Counted from the stretch's first letter, positions 12,788 through 19,536 are shown. The stretch is 20,489 nucleotides of DNA from RGIG8700 sp964568815 (GCA_964568815.1 CAZMRY010000024.1:1-20489), one strand, 5' to 3'. The notes: generated by a model from the sequence alone, not told the origin. Program-made: numbers and translations.

Positions 12788-13702
12788 ATGAAAAAGATAA
12801 TCAGCCTTTTGTTGGTGCTTGTGCTTATGACAGGCATCTGTTCCTGTTCGGACAAAGCAAAAGATATGATAGAATACGAAGCAGAAATCTATTATGCAGA
12901 TGCAGGGAAAAACAGCCTTTCAGCAGAAAAAGTGACAATCAAGGTTAATACAATGGATGAGCTTTATGAAGCAGTTTTAAACAGAATGATGGAAGGTCCT
13001 GCCAGTCAGAACCACAGACGCGTAATACCTGCAGATACCAAGCTTCTTGGCGTTGGACTCAAGGCATCTGTACTTACAATTGATTTTTCCAAAGAAATAG
13101 AAGTTGAAAACGAAAGCGAAAGTATTTTAATAAGAACTGCAATTTTGAGAACTATGACAACTATGAGTGAAATCAATGCAGTTGAACTTCTTGTCGAAGG
13201 TGAGACAATGAAAAACACCTATGGCGAGGAAATCGGCATTTTAAACAAGGAAGACATTGTTTATGATACAGAACTTGAAATAGAAGAAAAGAAATATATA
13301 AAGCTTTATTTCTCTGATATTAAATCTGAAAACCTAATAGCAGAGGCGAGAGAGATAACCGTTTCACAGAAAGAAACAATGGAAATGAGAATTTTAAAAG
13401 AGCTTTTAAAAGGCCCTGTTAACCCAAATCTTATGAAAACCATTCCGAACGAAACGAAAATTCTTTCAGTTGAAACCAAAGAGGGTGTCTGCTTTGTAAA
13501 CCTTTCTCAGGAATTCAAAACAAAACACTCAGGAGGTTCTGCAGGAGAAATGATGACTGTTTATTCAATTGTAAATTCTCTTACAGAGCTTGAAAATGTA
13601 GACAAAGTACAGTTCCTGGTTGAAGGACAGAAATTGGATGTATTTATCCATATGATTTTCAACGAACCGTTCGTAAGAGACCCTGAGTTAATTAAAAAGT
13701 AG
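12788..13702 (+). CDS. Lipoprotein with two GerMN domains (GerM-like)
   Basis: A 304-aa lipoprotein. It has a signal peptide with a hydrophobic core (IISLLLVLVLMTG) and the probable lipidated Cys20 in ICSC. Two GerMN domains follow at about 31-140 and 172-290. Each has the pattern 'LL/M-x-GP ... IP-x-x-TK-(I/L)LxV ... VxxSxE(F/I) ... SLT/TMS-xx-xV-xFLVEG'. B. subtilis GerM, also with two such domains, helps hold the SpoIIQ-SpoIIIAH ring during engulfment. The domain also occurs in actinobacterial LpqB, a partner of the MtrB kinase. The ATG at 12788 is chosen over a GTG at 12779 because AGGAG lies 8 nt before it. Being last in a regulator-kinase operon favours a sensing accessory role over, or beside, a sporulation role. 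Confidence 0.88.
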   Translation: MKKIISLLLVLVLMTGICSCSDKAKDMIEYEAEIYYADAGKNSLSAEKVTIKVNTMDELYEAVLNRMMEGPASQNHRRVIPADTKLLGVGLKASVLTIDFSKEIEVENESESILIRTAILRTMTTMSEINAVELLVEGETMKNTYGEEIGILNKEDIVYDTELEIEEKKYIKLYFSDIKSENLIAEAREITVSQKETMEMRILKELLKGPVNPNLMKTIPNETKILSVETKEGVCFVNLSQEFKTKHSGGSAGEMMTVYSIVNSLTELENVDKVQFLVEGQKLDVFIHMIFNEPFVRDPELIKK

Positions 13703-13725
13703 TTGCTGCATAAGCAACTACTTTT
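13695..13725. terminator. Bidirectional terminator after the GerMN lipoprotein gene
   Basis: A 13-bp perfect stem (aaaagtagttgct at 13695-13707 with its complement at 13713-13725) has a 5-nt loop. T-rich sequence lies on both sides. It contains the lipoprotein stop codon (13700-13702) and touches the stop of the minus-strand 56-aa gene. Confidence 0.85.
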
Positions 13726-13894
13726 ATAATTTTATAGTCCTTTTTTTGCGTACCTCTTTTTTTGTCAGGTCAAGCACATATTTTTTGCAGGCTTGGGCAT
13801 CTTCTAAAACACCATGCTTTTTACATATAATATTATCAGTGCATACAATCTTGTTTCCGAATATGCAGGTTTCACACATAGGAACTGTTTCCAT
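13724..13894 (-). CDS. Small cysteine-rich protein (56 aa)
   Basis: The ORF encodes a soluble, basic protein with five cysteines: C7 and C10 (a CxxC pair), C18, C24 and C36. It carries the recognisable core 'CKKHGVLEDAQACKKYVLD'. AAAGGAG lies 7 nt before the ATG and a good sigma-A promoter stands upstream, so it is very probably expressed. As far as I recall, small proteins with the pattern CxxC ... C-x-KxG-V ... C-x-KY/KF-x-xD are widespread in Clostridia and unassigned. The spacing suggests a single metal site (zinc or iron-sulfur), but this is inference. It stands alone between two terminated transcripts and is divergent from the flippase gene. Confidence 0.82.
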   Translation of the reverse strand: METVPMCETCIFGNKIVCTDNIICKKHGVLEDAQACKKYVLDLTKKEVRKKRTIKL

Positions 13895-13924
13895 AATGTA
13901 GCTCCTTTCGACACTTTTTTATAT

Positions 13925-13953
13925 ATTGTATCATAAAGTGATATTTATTGCAA
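13925..13953 (-). promoter_or_regulatory. Sigma-A promoter of the 56-aa cysteine-rich gene
   Basis: On the minus strand the -35 TTGCAA (13948-13953) and the -10 TACAAT (13925-13930) have a 17-bp spacer, 30 nt from the start codon. Confidence 0.75.
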
Positions 13954-13973
13954 TATATAAAAAATAAGACTAC

Positions 13974-14002
13974 TTGAAATATAAGGAAATGTTTGGTATA
14001 AT
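13974..14002 (+). promoter_or_regulatory. Sigma-A promoter of the flippase gene
   Basis: The -35 TTGAAA (13974-13979) and the perfect -10 TATAAT (13997-14002) have a 17-bp spacer, 24 nt before the start codon. It suggests expression during growth rather than only in sporulation. Confidence 0.8.
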
Positions 14003-14026
14003 CAAAAGGTCAGGAGGCGTAAAGCT

Positions 14027-15607
14027 TTGAAGAAAAAACAAGGATTTGTTCAGGGTGCGCTCATAATTGCCATAGCAGGGCTGCTGGTTAAGGCTATAGG
14101 CGGACTCTATAAAATTCCCCTCAGACGATTTATATTGGGGACAGAAGGAATAGGTATATATACTGCAGCGTACACAATATATAATGTGTTGTTCATAATT
14201 GCAACAGCCGGCGTCCCTGTTGCAATATCAAAGATGGTGTCTGAGAGTATAGCCAGAAGTAACTATGCAGAAACAAAAAAGATATACAGTATCGCAAAAA
14301 TTTTACTGTGCGTTGTAGGGTTTGCAGGAGCTATGCTGATGTTTTTTGGTGCAGATATATTTGCAGACTTTATACGCGCAGATGCCTCTTATGCAATAAG
14401 AGCTCTTGCACCAAGCTTGTTCTTTGTATGCCTTATGAGTGTTTACAGAGGCTTTAATCAGGGAATGGGGAATATGATTCCAACCGCAACTTCAGAGGTG
14501 ATTGAAGCTCTCGGTAAGCTTGTTTTAGGACTGTTTCTTGCAGCTATGCTTAATCCTTGGGGAAAACAGTATGCGGCAGCGGGAGCAATTCTTGGTGTTT
14601 CAACGGGAACATTCATAGGAGCTGTTTATCTGTTTGTATATAACAGAAAAAATAAAAAGGAACTAAAGGAGCTTATTAAAAAGAGTGAGAATAATCAGGT
14701 TTCTGGAACAAAAACAATACTTGAAAGGCTGTTAAAGCTTGCAATACCAATAACTATAGGCTCCACGGTGTTTACGATGGCAACCCTTATAGATACCACC
14801 ATGATTATGCGTCAGCTTGAAGCGATAGGATATGACGAAACATCAAGAACTCAGCTTTATGGACTTTATGCAGGTGATGCTGTTACACTTTTCAATTTCC
14901 CCGTAACGGTCATAACATCAATGTGCCTCAGTATAGTTCCTGCTATTGCAGGGGCACTTGCGGTAAATAATAATAAAGAGGCAAAACTTACAGCTGAAAC
15001 AGCCTTGAGATTAACTGTTATGACAGCAATTCCCTGTGCAGTGGGAATGTCGGTGTTGTCTGCCCCTATTTTAAATCTGTTGATGGGTGATACAGGTGCA
15101 GCAAAACTTCTTTCTGTACTTGCATATGGAATAATATTTTTAAGTATTGTAATGGTAACAAATTCAATTCTTCAATCTATGGGAAAGGTATGGTTGCCTA
15201 TTGTTCATATGATTATAGGTGCGTGCGTTAAGATTGCAGTTAATTATACACTTGTAGGAAATCCTGATATAAATATTATGGGAGCACCTGTAGGTACGGA
15301 TATGTGCTATTTTGTAACTGCTATGTTAAATGTAATGGCAGTAAAAAGATATTTAAAACCAACTTTGGGAATAAGCTTTTTGCTTAAAACTGTCCTGTCA
15401 GCAGGGATTATGGGAGTTGTAACTCATTATATATACGAGATTATTTTCAGTGTTGCGGACTATAAAATAGCAATGATACTTGCAATAGTTTGTGCAGTTC
15501 TGGTATATTTTTCGGTATTGCTTGTTCTAAGAGGAATAAGAAAAGAAGACGTAGATTCTATGCCCGGAGCATCTAAAATACACAAAATCATAGGCAGATT
15601 TCTTTAA
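14027..15607 (+). CDS. MOP-superfamily lipid flippase, SpoVB/YabM/MurJ type
   Basis: A 526-aa polytopic membrane protein (about 14 helices) of the polysaccharide transporter branch of the MOP superfamily, which flips lipid II or related lipid-linked sugars across the membrane. Family marks are the N-terminal GALIIAIAGLLVKAIGGLYKIPL, the motif YRGFNQGMGNMIPTATSEVIEALGKL, and IIFLSIVMVTNSILQSMGK. The start is TTG with AGGAGG (14012-14017) 9 nt upstream; no nearby ATG fits. Position beside yabO-yabP-yabQ-divIC-yabR matches B. subtilis yabM. SpoVB and the vegetative MurJ (YtgP) are close relatives, and sequence by eye cannot separate them. The sigma-A promoter leans to a growth role. No clear terminator follows. 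Confidence 0.88.
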   Translation: MKKKQGFVQGALIIAIAGLLVKAIGGLYKIPLRRFILGTEGIGIYTAAYTIYNVLFIIATAGVPVAISKMVSESIARSNYAETKKIYSIAKILLCVVGFAGAMLMFFGADIFADFIRADASYAIRALAPSLFFVCLMSVYRGFNQGMGNMIPTATSEVIEALGKLVLGLFLAAMLNPWGKQYAAAGAILGVSTGTFIGAVYLFVYNRKNKKELKELIKKSENNQVSGTKTILERLLKLAIPITIGSTVFTMATLIDTTMIMRQLEAIGYDETSRTQLYGLYAGDAVTLFNFPVTVITSMCLSIVPAIAGALAVNNNKEAKLTAETALRLTVMTAIPCAVGMSVLSAPILNLLMGDTGAAKLLSVLAYGIIFLSIVMVTNSILQSMGKVWLPIVHMIIGACVKIAVNYTLVGNPDINIMGAPVGTDMCYFVTAMLNVMAVKRYLKPTLGISFLLKTVLSAGIMGVVTHYIYEIIFSVADYKIAMILAIVCAVLVYFSVLLVLRGIRKEDVDSMPGASKIHKIIGRFL

Positions 15608-15664
15608 AAACCCATAAAAATGCATATTTTTTGAGGAAAAATACAAAAAATTTAATAAAAACAC

Positions 15665-15693
15665 TTGAATTATTTGAAATTATTGGTTATAAT
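15665..15693 (+). promoter_or_regulatory. Sigma-A promoter of hup, with a leader hairpin downstream
   Basis: The -35 TTGAAT (15665-15670) and the perfect -10 TATAAT (15688-15693) have a 17-bp spacer. The leader is about 70 nt and contains an 8-bp hairpin (15711-15718 with 15722-15729, one G-U pair) before the strong AGGAGGTGA site. Confidence 0.8.
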
Positions 15694-15770
15694 TAGAATG
15701 TAATTTGTAATAAGGCTTGTGAAGCTTTATACTAATGAATTTGTTAAATCACTTAGGAGGTGAATATATA

Positions 15771-16043
15771 ATGAATAAAACAGAATTAGTTGCTGCAATT
15801 GCTGCAAAAGCAGAATTATCAAAGAAGGATGCTGAAAAAGCATTAAACGCAGTTATCGAAAGCATTGAAGGCGCTTTAAAAGCTAACGACAAAGTTCAGT
15901 TAGTAGGCTTCGGTACATTTGAAGTTAAAGAAAGAGCTGCAAGAGAAGGCAGAAACCCTGCTACAGGTGCTGCAATGAAGATCCCTGCATCAAAGGCTCC
16001 TGCATTCAAAGCTGGTAAAGCATTCAAAGACGCTATTAAATAA
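15771..16043 (+). CDS. hup: DNA-binding protein HU
   Basis: A 90-aa histone-like protein of exactly the usual HU length. It binds and bends DNA as a dimer. The N-terminus is MNKTELVAAIAAKAELSKKDA, the dimer core contains GFGTFEVKERAAR, the DNA-contacting arm has GRNPATGAAMKIPAS with the intercalating proline, and the end is KAFKDAIK. AGGAGGTGA (15755-15763) lies 7 nt before the ATG; a 12-codon upstream extension is rejected. Codon use (GCT, AAA, GAA, many favoured codons) looks like that of a highly expressed gene. In B. subtilis this block has yabN (mazG) between yabM and yabO. Here hup takes that place and mazG is absent. Confidence 0.97.
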   Translation: MNKTELVAAIAAKAELSKKDAEKALNAVIESIEGALKANDKVQLVGFGTFEVKERAAREGRNPATGAAMKIPASKAPAFKAGKAFKDAIK

Positions 16044-16060
16044 TAACACTTTGAGGAAAA

Positions 16061-16093
16061 AAGCAACCTTTGTTAGAGGGTTGCTTATTTTTT
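16061..16093 (+). terminator. Terminator after hup
   Basis: An 8-bp stem (aagcaacc at 16061-16068 with ggttgctt at 16079-16086) has a 10-nt loop and is followed by ATTTTTT. It separates hup from rqcP, so rqcP probably depends on read-through. Confidence 0.75.
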
Positions 16094-16118
16094 CAGCTTT
16101 TTTCGGAAAGGACATAGT

Positions 16119-16367
16119 ATGAGAGTAGATAAATTTCTTAAGGTTTCAAGAATAATAAAAAGAAGAACTGTAGCAAACGAGGCTTGTGACAAAGGCAGAA
16201 TTGCAATAAACGGAAAGATTGTAAAAGCATCTGCACAGGTCAATGTTGGTGACATTATGGAAATAACAATCGGCGAAAAGGTTATTAAGGTTGAAATCCT
16301 TAAGGTAGATGATAAACACATAACAAAGGATGATGCACCTTTAATGTACAGACAGTTTGATAAGTAA
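16119..16367 (+). CDS. rqcP: S4-domain RNA-binding protein RqcP (YabO)
   Basis: An 82-aa protein that is almost entirely one S4 domain: MRVDKFLKVSRIIKRRTVANEACDKGRI followed by the INGK(I)VKAS strand turn and a VGDI(M)EI strand. Relatives are Hsp15 and B. subtilis YabO, now RqcP. RqcP works with RqcH on stalled 50S-peptidyl-tRNA complexes, adding C-terminal alanine tails for ribosome-associated quality control. GAAAGGA lies 6-7 nt before the ATG. Its place directly before yabP-yabQ-divIC matches B. subtilis gene order, which supports the assignment over Hsp15. It is followed by a hairpin that may terminate its transcript. Confidence 0.93.
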   Translation: MRVDKFLKVSRIIKRRTVANEACDKGRIAINGKIVKASAQVNVGDIMEITIGEKVIKVEILKVDDKHITKDDAPLMYRQFDK

Positions 16368-16387
16368 AATGAACTGCATTTTGCTTA

Positions 16388-16417
16388 AGCATAAATTTGT
16401 CCCCTTTTTAATACAAT
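16388..16417 (+). promoter_or_regulatory. Candidate sigma-E promoter of yabPQ, inside a hairpin
   Basis: The -10 AATACAAT (16410-16417) matches the sigma-E consensus CATACAMT at 7 of 8. The -35 AGCATAAA (16388-16395) keeps the GCATA core (5 of 8). The spacer is 14 bp. yabP is a sigma-E gene in B. subtilis. Transcription would start near 16424, inside the 3' arm of the hairpin at 16401-16430. Confidence 0.6.
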
Positions 16418-16431
16418 GTATTAAAAGGGGG
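16401..16431 (+). promoter_or_regulatory. Hairpin covering the yabP ribosome binding site (or rqcP terminator)
   Basis: Arm 16401-16415 (cccctttttaataca) pairs with 16417-16430 (tgtattaaaagggg), with one bulged T. The real loop is likely 5-7 nt. The 3' arm holds the AAAAGGGGG ribosome binding site of yabP, 7 nt before the ATG. The following TATTTTTA could also give termination. Confidence 0.75.
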
Positions 16432-16438
16432 TATTTTT

Positions 16439-16705
16439 ATGGAGGAAAACAGACTTCATAATGTTATAATGGAAAAAAGAGAAAGGCTTACTGTAAGCGG
16501 AGTGAAAGATTTAGGAGTTTACAACGAGGAGCTTGTGGAGCTTTCAACAGTTATGGGACTTATGACTGTAAAAGGGGAAAACTTGCATATCAACAAATTC
16601 AACACAGAAGATGGAGAACTTAAAGTAGAGGGAACAGTATACTCCATTGACTACGGAGAGGAAAAGACCGCAAAAGGAGGTTTCTGGTCAGGACTGTTTA
16701 AATGA
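16439..16705 (+). CDS. yabP: Sporulation protein YabP
   Basis: An 88-aa protein of the YabP family: RLHNVIMEKRERLTVSGVKDL, then DLGVYNEELVELSTVMGLMTVKGENLHI, a beta-rich small domain, and the closing GFWSGLFK. Family members are made in the mother cell under sigma-E and are needed for normal spore formation, linked in B. subtilis to cortex or membrane assembly with YabQ. The biochemical role is unknown. The start is fixed by AAAAGGGGG 7 nt upstream. The stop overlaps the yabQ start (ATGA), so the two are translated together. The ribosome binding site lies in a hairpin. Confidence 0.94.
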   Translation: MEENRLHNVIMEKRERLTVSGVKDLGVYNEELVELSTVMGLMTVKGENLHINKFNTEDGELKVEGTVYSIDYGEEKTAKGGFWSGLFK

Positions 16706-17142
16706 CAAACCCATTATCAAAAGAACTGTATATAGTTTTGTGTTGTATTGTGTGCGGAGAATTGAGCGGAATATGGTATGACTTTTTCAAGGCACTGAGA
16801 AAGCTTGGTATTAATTCAAAAATACAGGTCATGATTCAGGATGTACTTTTCTGGATAGGCGAAACGGCAATAATATTTTTTATGCTTTTTTACGCAAATA
16901 ACGGAAAACTCAGATGGTACGAATTTTTCTTTGTGGTATTCGGCTTCTGTGCCTACAGATACCTGTTAAGCAAAGGTGTAGTGCTTTTGCTTGAAAAACT
17001 TATGCGTATAACGGGCAAGCTGTTTGCTGCTTTGTTTAAATGCATACTTCTGCCCATGAAAAAGGTCAAATTGTTAGCCTTAAGATACAGGAAAAATAAA
17101 ATTGCCCGCTTCTTAAGAAGAATTTTTAAAAGACAACATTGA
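16702..17142 (+). CDS. yabQ: Spore cortex biosynthesis protein YabQ
   Basis: A 146-aa membrane protein with three clear hydrophobic segments (about 9-29, 45-65 and 72-90) and a fourth weaker one near 108-120, then a very basic tail (about 20 residues, ending RRIFKRQH). The 'GELSGIWYDFFKALRK' segment after the first helix is typical of YabQ. In B. subtilis YabQ sits in the mother-cell-side membrane around the forespore and is required for cortex formation. The start overlaps the yabP stop by 4 nt. The stop codon lies in the loop of a terminator, so the sporulation transcript ends before divIC. Confidence 0.93.
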   Translation: MTNPLSKELYIVLCCIVCGELSGIWYDFFKALRKLGINSKIQVMIQDVLFWIGETAIIFFMLFYANNGKLRWYEFFFVVFGFCAYRYLLSKGVVLLLEKLMRITGKLFAALFKCILLPMKKVKLLALRYRKNKIARFLRRIFKRQH

Positions 17143-17157
17143 TTTGTTGTCTTTTTT
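17128..17157 (+). terminator. Terminator after yabQ
   Basis: An 11-bp perfect stem (aaaagacaaca at 17128-17138 with its complement at 17145-17155) has a 6-nt loop holding the yabQ stop and is followed by TTCTT. Confidence 0.88.
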
Positions 17158-17168
17158 CTTTAAAATTA

Positions 17169-17197
17169 TTGACAATTCAAAAGAAATATAATAAAAT
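17169..17197 (+). promoter_or_regulatory. Sigma-A promoter of divIC-yabR
   Basis: A consensus -35 TTGACA (17169-17174) and -10 TAAAAT (17192-17197) have a 17-bp spacer. It gives the essential division gene its own vegetative promoter after the sporulation genes. Confidence 0.85.
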
Positions 17198-17233
17198 AAC
17201 CTTGTGTATAAAGAAAATGGGGAGGTGTAGCAA

Positions 17234-17530
17234 TTGAAAAACAAAAAAATGAGGTTTAATTCAGATAAATTTATAAAAGTGTTTTTAGTTGCAACCCTTG
17301 TCATAGGTTTCGGTGTGAAGTTTATCAAACAGGAAATCAACATTGTCCAGCTCAGAAAAAATGCAAAAGCTATTGAACTTAATATTCAGCAGGCTACTCA
17401 GGAAAATAAAGATATAAACGAGCAGCTCCAGAAAGAGAATTACAACAAGAGAGTAGAAGATATTGCTAGGGACAAGCTCGGCTTCCTTAAAAACGACGAA
17501 ATATTGTTTGTTGACTCTGCTGAAAAGTAA
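17234..17530 (+). CDS. divIC: Septum formation initiator DivIC (FtsB family)
   Basis: A 98-aa bitopic protein: short basic cytoplasmic N-terminus, one membrane helix (about 15-32, FIKVFLVATLVIGFGVKFI), then a long coiled coil outside (about 36-70, QLRKNAKAIELNIQQATQEN) and the family's closing block VEDIARDKLGFLKNDEILFV. DivIC joins DivIB and FtsL in the divisome complex that activates septal wall synthesis. The start is TTG with GGAGG 8 nt before it. An ATG six codons in (MRFNSDK) is possible but has no ribosome binding site. Gene order yabQ-divIC-yabR is as in B. subtilis. Confidence 0.93.
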   Translation: MKNKKMRFNSDKFIKVFLVATLVIGFGVKFIKQEINIVQLRKNAKAIELNIQQATQENKDINEQLQKENYNKRVEDIARDKLGFLKNDEILFVDSAEK

Positions 17531-17554
17531 GCTTATTAGGAGGATTTTTTGTTT

Positions 17555-17965
17555 ATGCAGCTTGAAGTAGGAAGTGTGGTTGAGGCTAAAATCACAGGCA
17601 TCACAAATTTTGGTGCATTCGCTCAGATTGATGGAGGAAAAACAGGACTTATACATATTTCTGAAATCGCAGTTAATTTTGTAAAAAATATTGAGGATTT
17701 CGTTAAAGTGGGAGATGTACTTAAGGTTAAGGTCATTTCCTGTGAGAAAGGCAAAGTAAGCCTTTCAGCCAAAAAAGTCATCGAAGAAGAAAGAGCGGCA
17801 AAGGCTTCAAGACCTGCAGACATTGCAATCTTTGAAAAACCAAAAGAAGAAAATCTTTCTTTTGAAGATAAAATGAATAAATTCAAGCAGGACAGCGACG
17901 AAAGAATGCTTGCACTTAAGAGAAATTTTGAATCAAAAAGAGGCTCTAAAAGAGGTTACAGATAA
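17555..17965 (+). CDS. yabR: S1-domain RNA-binding protein, YabR family
   Basis: A 136-aa protein: an S1 RNA-binding domain at 1-70 (LEVGSVVEAKITGITNFGAFAQIDGGKTGLIHISEI is diagnostic), then a charged, probably disordered tail with lysine- and arginine-rich end. It resembles general stress protein 13/YabR. Ribosome association is plausible but unproven here. The ATG at 17555 matches the family start (M-x-x-EVGS). AGGAGG at 17538-17543 is 11 nt away from it but only 5 nt from a TTG two codons upstream (17549), which could be the true start. It is co-transcribed with divIC and ends inside a very strong terminator. Confidence 0.92.
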   Translation: MQLEVGSVVEAKITGITNFGAFAQIDGGKTGLIHISEIAVNFVKNIEDFVKVGDVLKVKVISCEKGKVSLSAKKVIEEERAAKASRPADIAIFEKPKEENLSFEDKMNKFKQDSDERMLALKRNFESKRGSKRGYR

Positions 17966-18005
17966 GAAAAACGGATAACATTATTTGTTATCCGTTTTTC
18001 TTATC
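17961..18005. terminator. Strong bidirectional terminator between yabR and citrate synthase
   Basis: A perfect 20-bp stem (17961-17980 with 17986-18005) has loop TTATT. The inner GC-bearing part is followed by T5 on either strand. The yabR stop lies in the left arm. It can serve both convergent genes. Confidence 0.93.
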
Positions 18006-18035
18006 TCTCTCTTTTTACCTCTCGGGCAATCTTTA

Positions 18036-19409
18036 TTATTTTCTTTCATTAAGTGGGATGTAATGCTGTTTTGATGTGATACTCTTGTATGCAGGACGGA
18101 TTATTCTGCCTCCTGATACAATTTCTTCAATTCGGTGGGCACACCATCCAACTGTTCTTGAAATTGCAAATATAGGCGTGAAAAGCTCTTCATTTATGCC
18201 GAGCAGGTTATAAACAAAGCCTGAATAGAAGTCAACATTTGCACAGAGCGGTTTGTGTATAGTTCTGTTCTGATTAAATATTTTCGGGGTAACTCTTTCA
18301 ACGATTTCGTATAACTTAAATTCCTTTTCAGCACCCTTGATTTTTGCAAGCTCTCTTGCTTTTTCTTTAAGAAGAACTGCTCTTGGATCAGAAAGGGTGT
18401 AGATTGCGTGTCCCATTCCGTATACAAGACCTGTTTTGTCAAAGGCTTCTTTATTTAATATCTTAGTAACATATGCTTTTATTTCTTCTTCGTTTTCCCA
18501 GTCTTTAACATTTTCTTTGATTTCATTGAACATCTTTGCAACAGTTGTTGCAGCACCGCCGTGGAGAGGTCCTTTAAGGGAGCTTACAGCAGCAGAAATT
18601 GCCGCATAAGTATCTGTTCCTGATGATGAAACTACATGGGTTGTAAATGCTGAGTTGTTACCGCCACCGTGCTCCGCATGAATAATAAGACAAAGGTCTA
18701 TTATTTCAGCCTCTTCCTTTGTGAACTTCCTGTTAGGTCTTAACATATAAAGAAAGTTTTCAGCAGTTGAAAGCTCAGGGTTGTGAGTGTGAATAACTAA
18801 ACTCTTATTGTCATAGGCATACCTTTTTATTGAGTATGAGTTTGCAACAATAACAGGCATTTTCGCAATTAAGCTTATAGACTGCATAAGAACATTATGC
18901 AGAGATAAATCGTCTGCACTTGAGTCGTATGAATAAAGGGTTAAAATGGCACGGGAAAGCTTGTTCATAATATTTGGGCTTGGTGCTTTAATCATATCTT
19001 CAACAAAGTTTGGAGGAAGATTTCTTAAAGAAACAAGAAGTTTTGTAAATGTGTCAAGTTCTTCTTTGTTAGGAAGCTTTCCGAAAAGGATAAGAAAACA
19101 TATTTCTTCAAATCCAAATCTGCCCTCGCGTCTGCTGCCCTCTATAAGTTCTGTGAGGCTGATGCCTCTGTATAAAAGCTGTCCTTCTGTTGGGATTTTA
19201 TCGTTATCGGCAATAACATAGCCGTGAACTTCACCGATTGCTGTAAGACCTACAAGCACACCTGTACCATCTGCGTTTCTTAAACCTCTTTTAACATTAT
19301 ATTGAAAGTAAAGCTCCTGGTCGATTTTGTCCATTTTGCTTACAAGTTCAATAAGATTGTCAACGCTGTCCAGAAATTCTTTGTTTTCGTTTAATATGGC
19401 TTCGTGCAT
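18036..19409 (-). CDS. gltA: Citrate synthase
   Basis: A 457-aa enzyme that condenses acetyl-CoA with oxaloacetate to citrate and CoA. Catalytic residues are visible: H247 in HAEHGGGNNS, H283 in GPLHGGA, and D393 in ANVDFYSG. Also present are GMGHAIY (H334) and the substrate-binding RTVGWCAHRIEE near 418-428. It is longer than the common roughly 370-residue bacterial type II enzymes because of an extended N-terminus of about 40-60 residues, a form seen in Clostridia. GAAAGGA lies 6 nt before the ATG. It stands alone under a perfect consensus promoter. In an anaerobe it probably feeds glutamate synthesis through a partial citrate cycle (inference); no aconitase or isocitrate dehydrogenase gene is in the window. 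Confidence 0.96.
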   Translation of the reverse strand: MHEAILNENKEFLDSVDNLIELVSKMDKIDQELYFQYNVKRGLRNADGTGVLVGLTAIGEVHGYVIADNDKIPTEGQLLYRGISLTELIEGSRREGRFGFEEICFLILFGKLPNKEELDTFTKLLVSLRNLPPNFVEDMIKAPSPNIMNKLSRAILTLYSYDSSADDLSLHNVLMQSISLIAKMPVIVANSYSIKRYAYDNKSLVIHTHNPELSTAENFLYMLRPNRKFTKEEAEIIDLCLIIHAEHGGGNNSAFTTHVVSSSGTDTYAAISAAVSSLKGPLHGGAATTVAKMFNEIKENVKDWENEEEIKAYVTKILNKEAFDKTGLVYGMGHAIYTLSDPRAVLLKEKARELAKIKGAEKEFKLYEIVERVTPKIFNQNRTIHKPLCANVDFYSGFVYNLLGINEELFTPIFAISRTVGWCAHRIEEIVSGGRIIRPAYKSITSKQHYIPLNERK

Positions 19410-19466
19410 TATGTTTCCTTTCTGTTATGTTAATTATAACTTTTTGTTATATGTTATATATTTTAT

Positions 19467-19495
19467 ATTATAACTGTTTCTAAAACTTTTGTCAA
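19467..19495 (-). promoter_or_regulatory. Perfect sigma-A promoter of citrate synthase
   Basis: On the minus strand TTGACA (19490-19495) and TATAAT (19467-19472) have a 17-bp spacer. This is the only fully consensus promoter seen in the window. The 57-nt leader contains several ATAACA/TGTTAT repeats and a small TATAAC-AAAAA-GTTATA palindrome, possible repressor sites, since so strong a promoter would normally need one. Confidence 0.88.
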
Positions 19496-19498
19496 CCT

Positions 19499-19506
19499 CA
19501 TATAAT
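19499..19506 (+). promoter_or_regulatory. Possible sigma-E -10 element of spoIID
   Basis: CATATAAT matches the sigma-E -10 consensus CATACAMT at 7 of 8 and lies 30 nt before the spoIID start. No convincing -35 stands 13-15 bp upstream, so the call is tentative. It lies 3 bp from the citrate synthase -35. Confidence 0.4.
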
Positions 19507-19536
19507 AAAATATATGGTAAAAAAGGGGGGGCAAGA

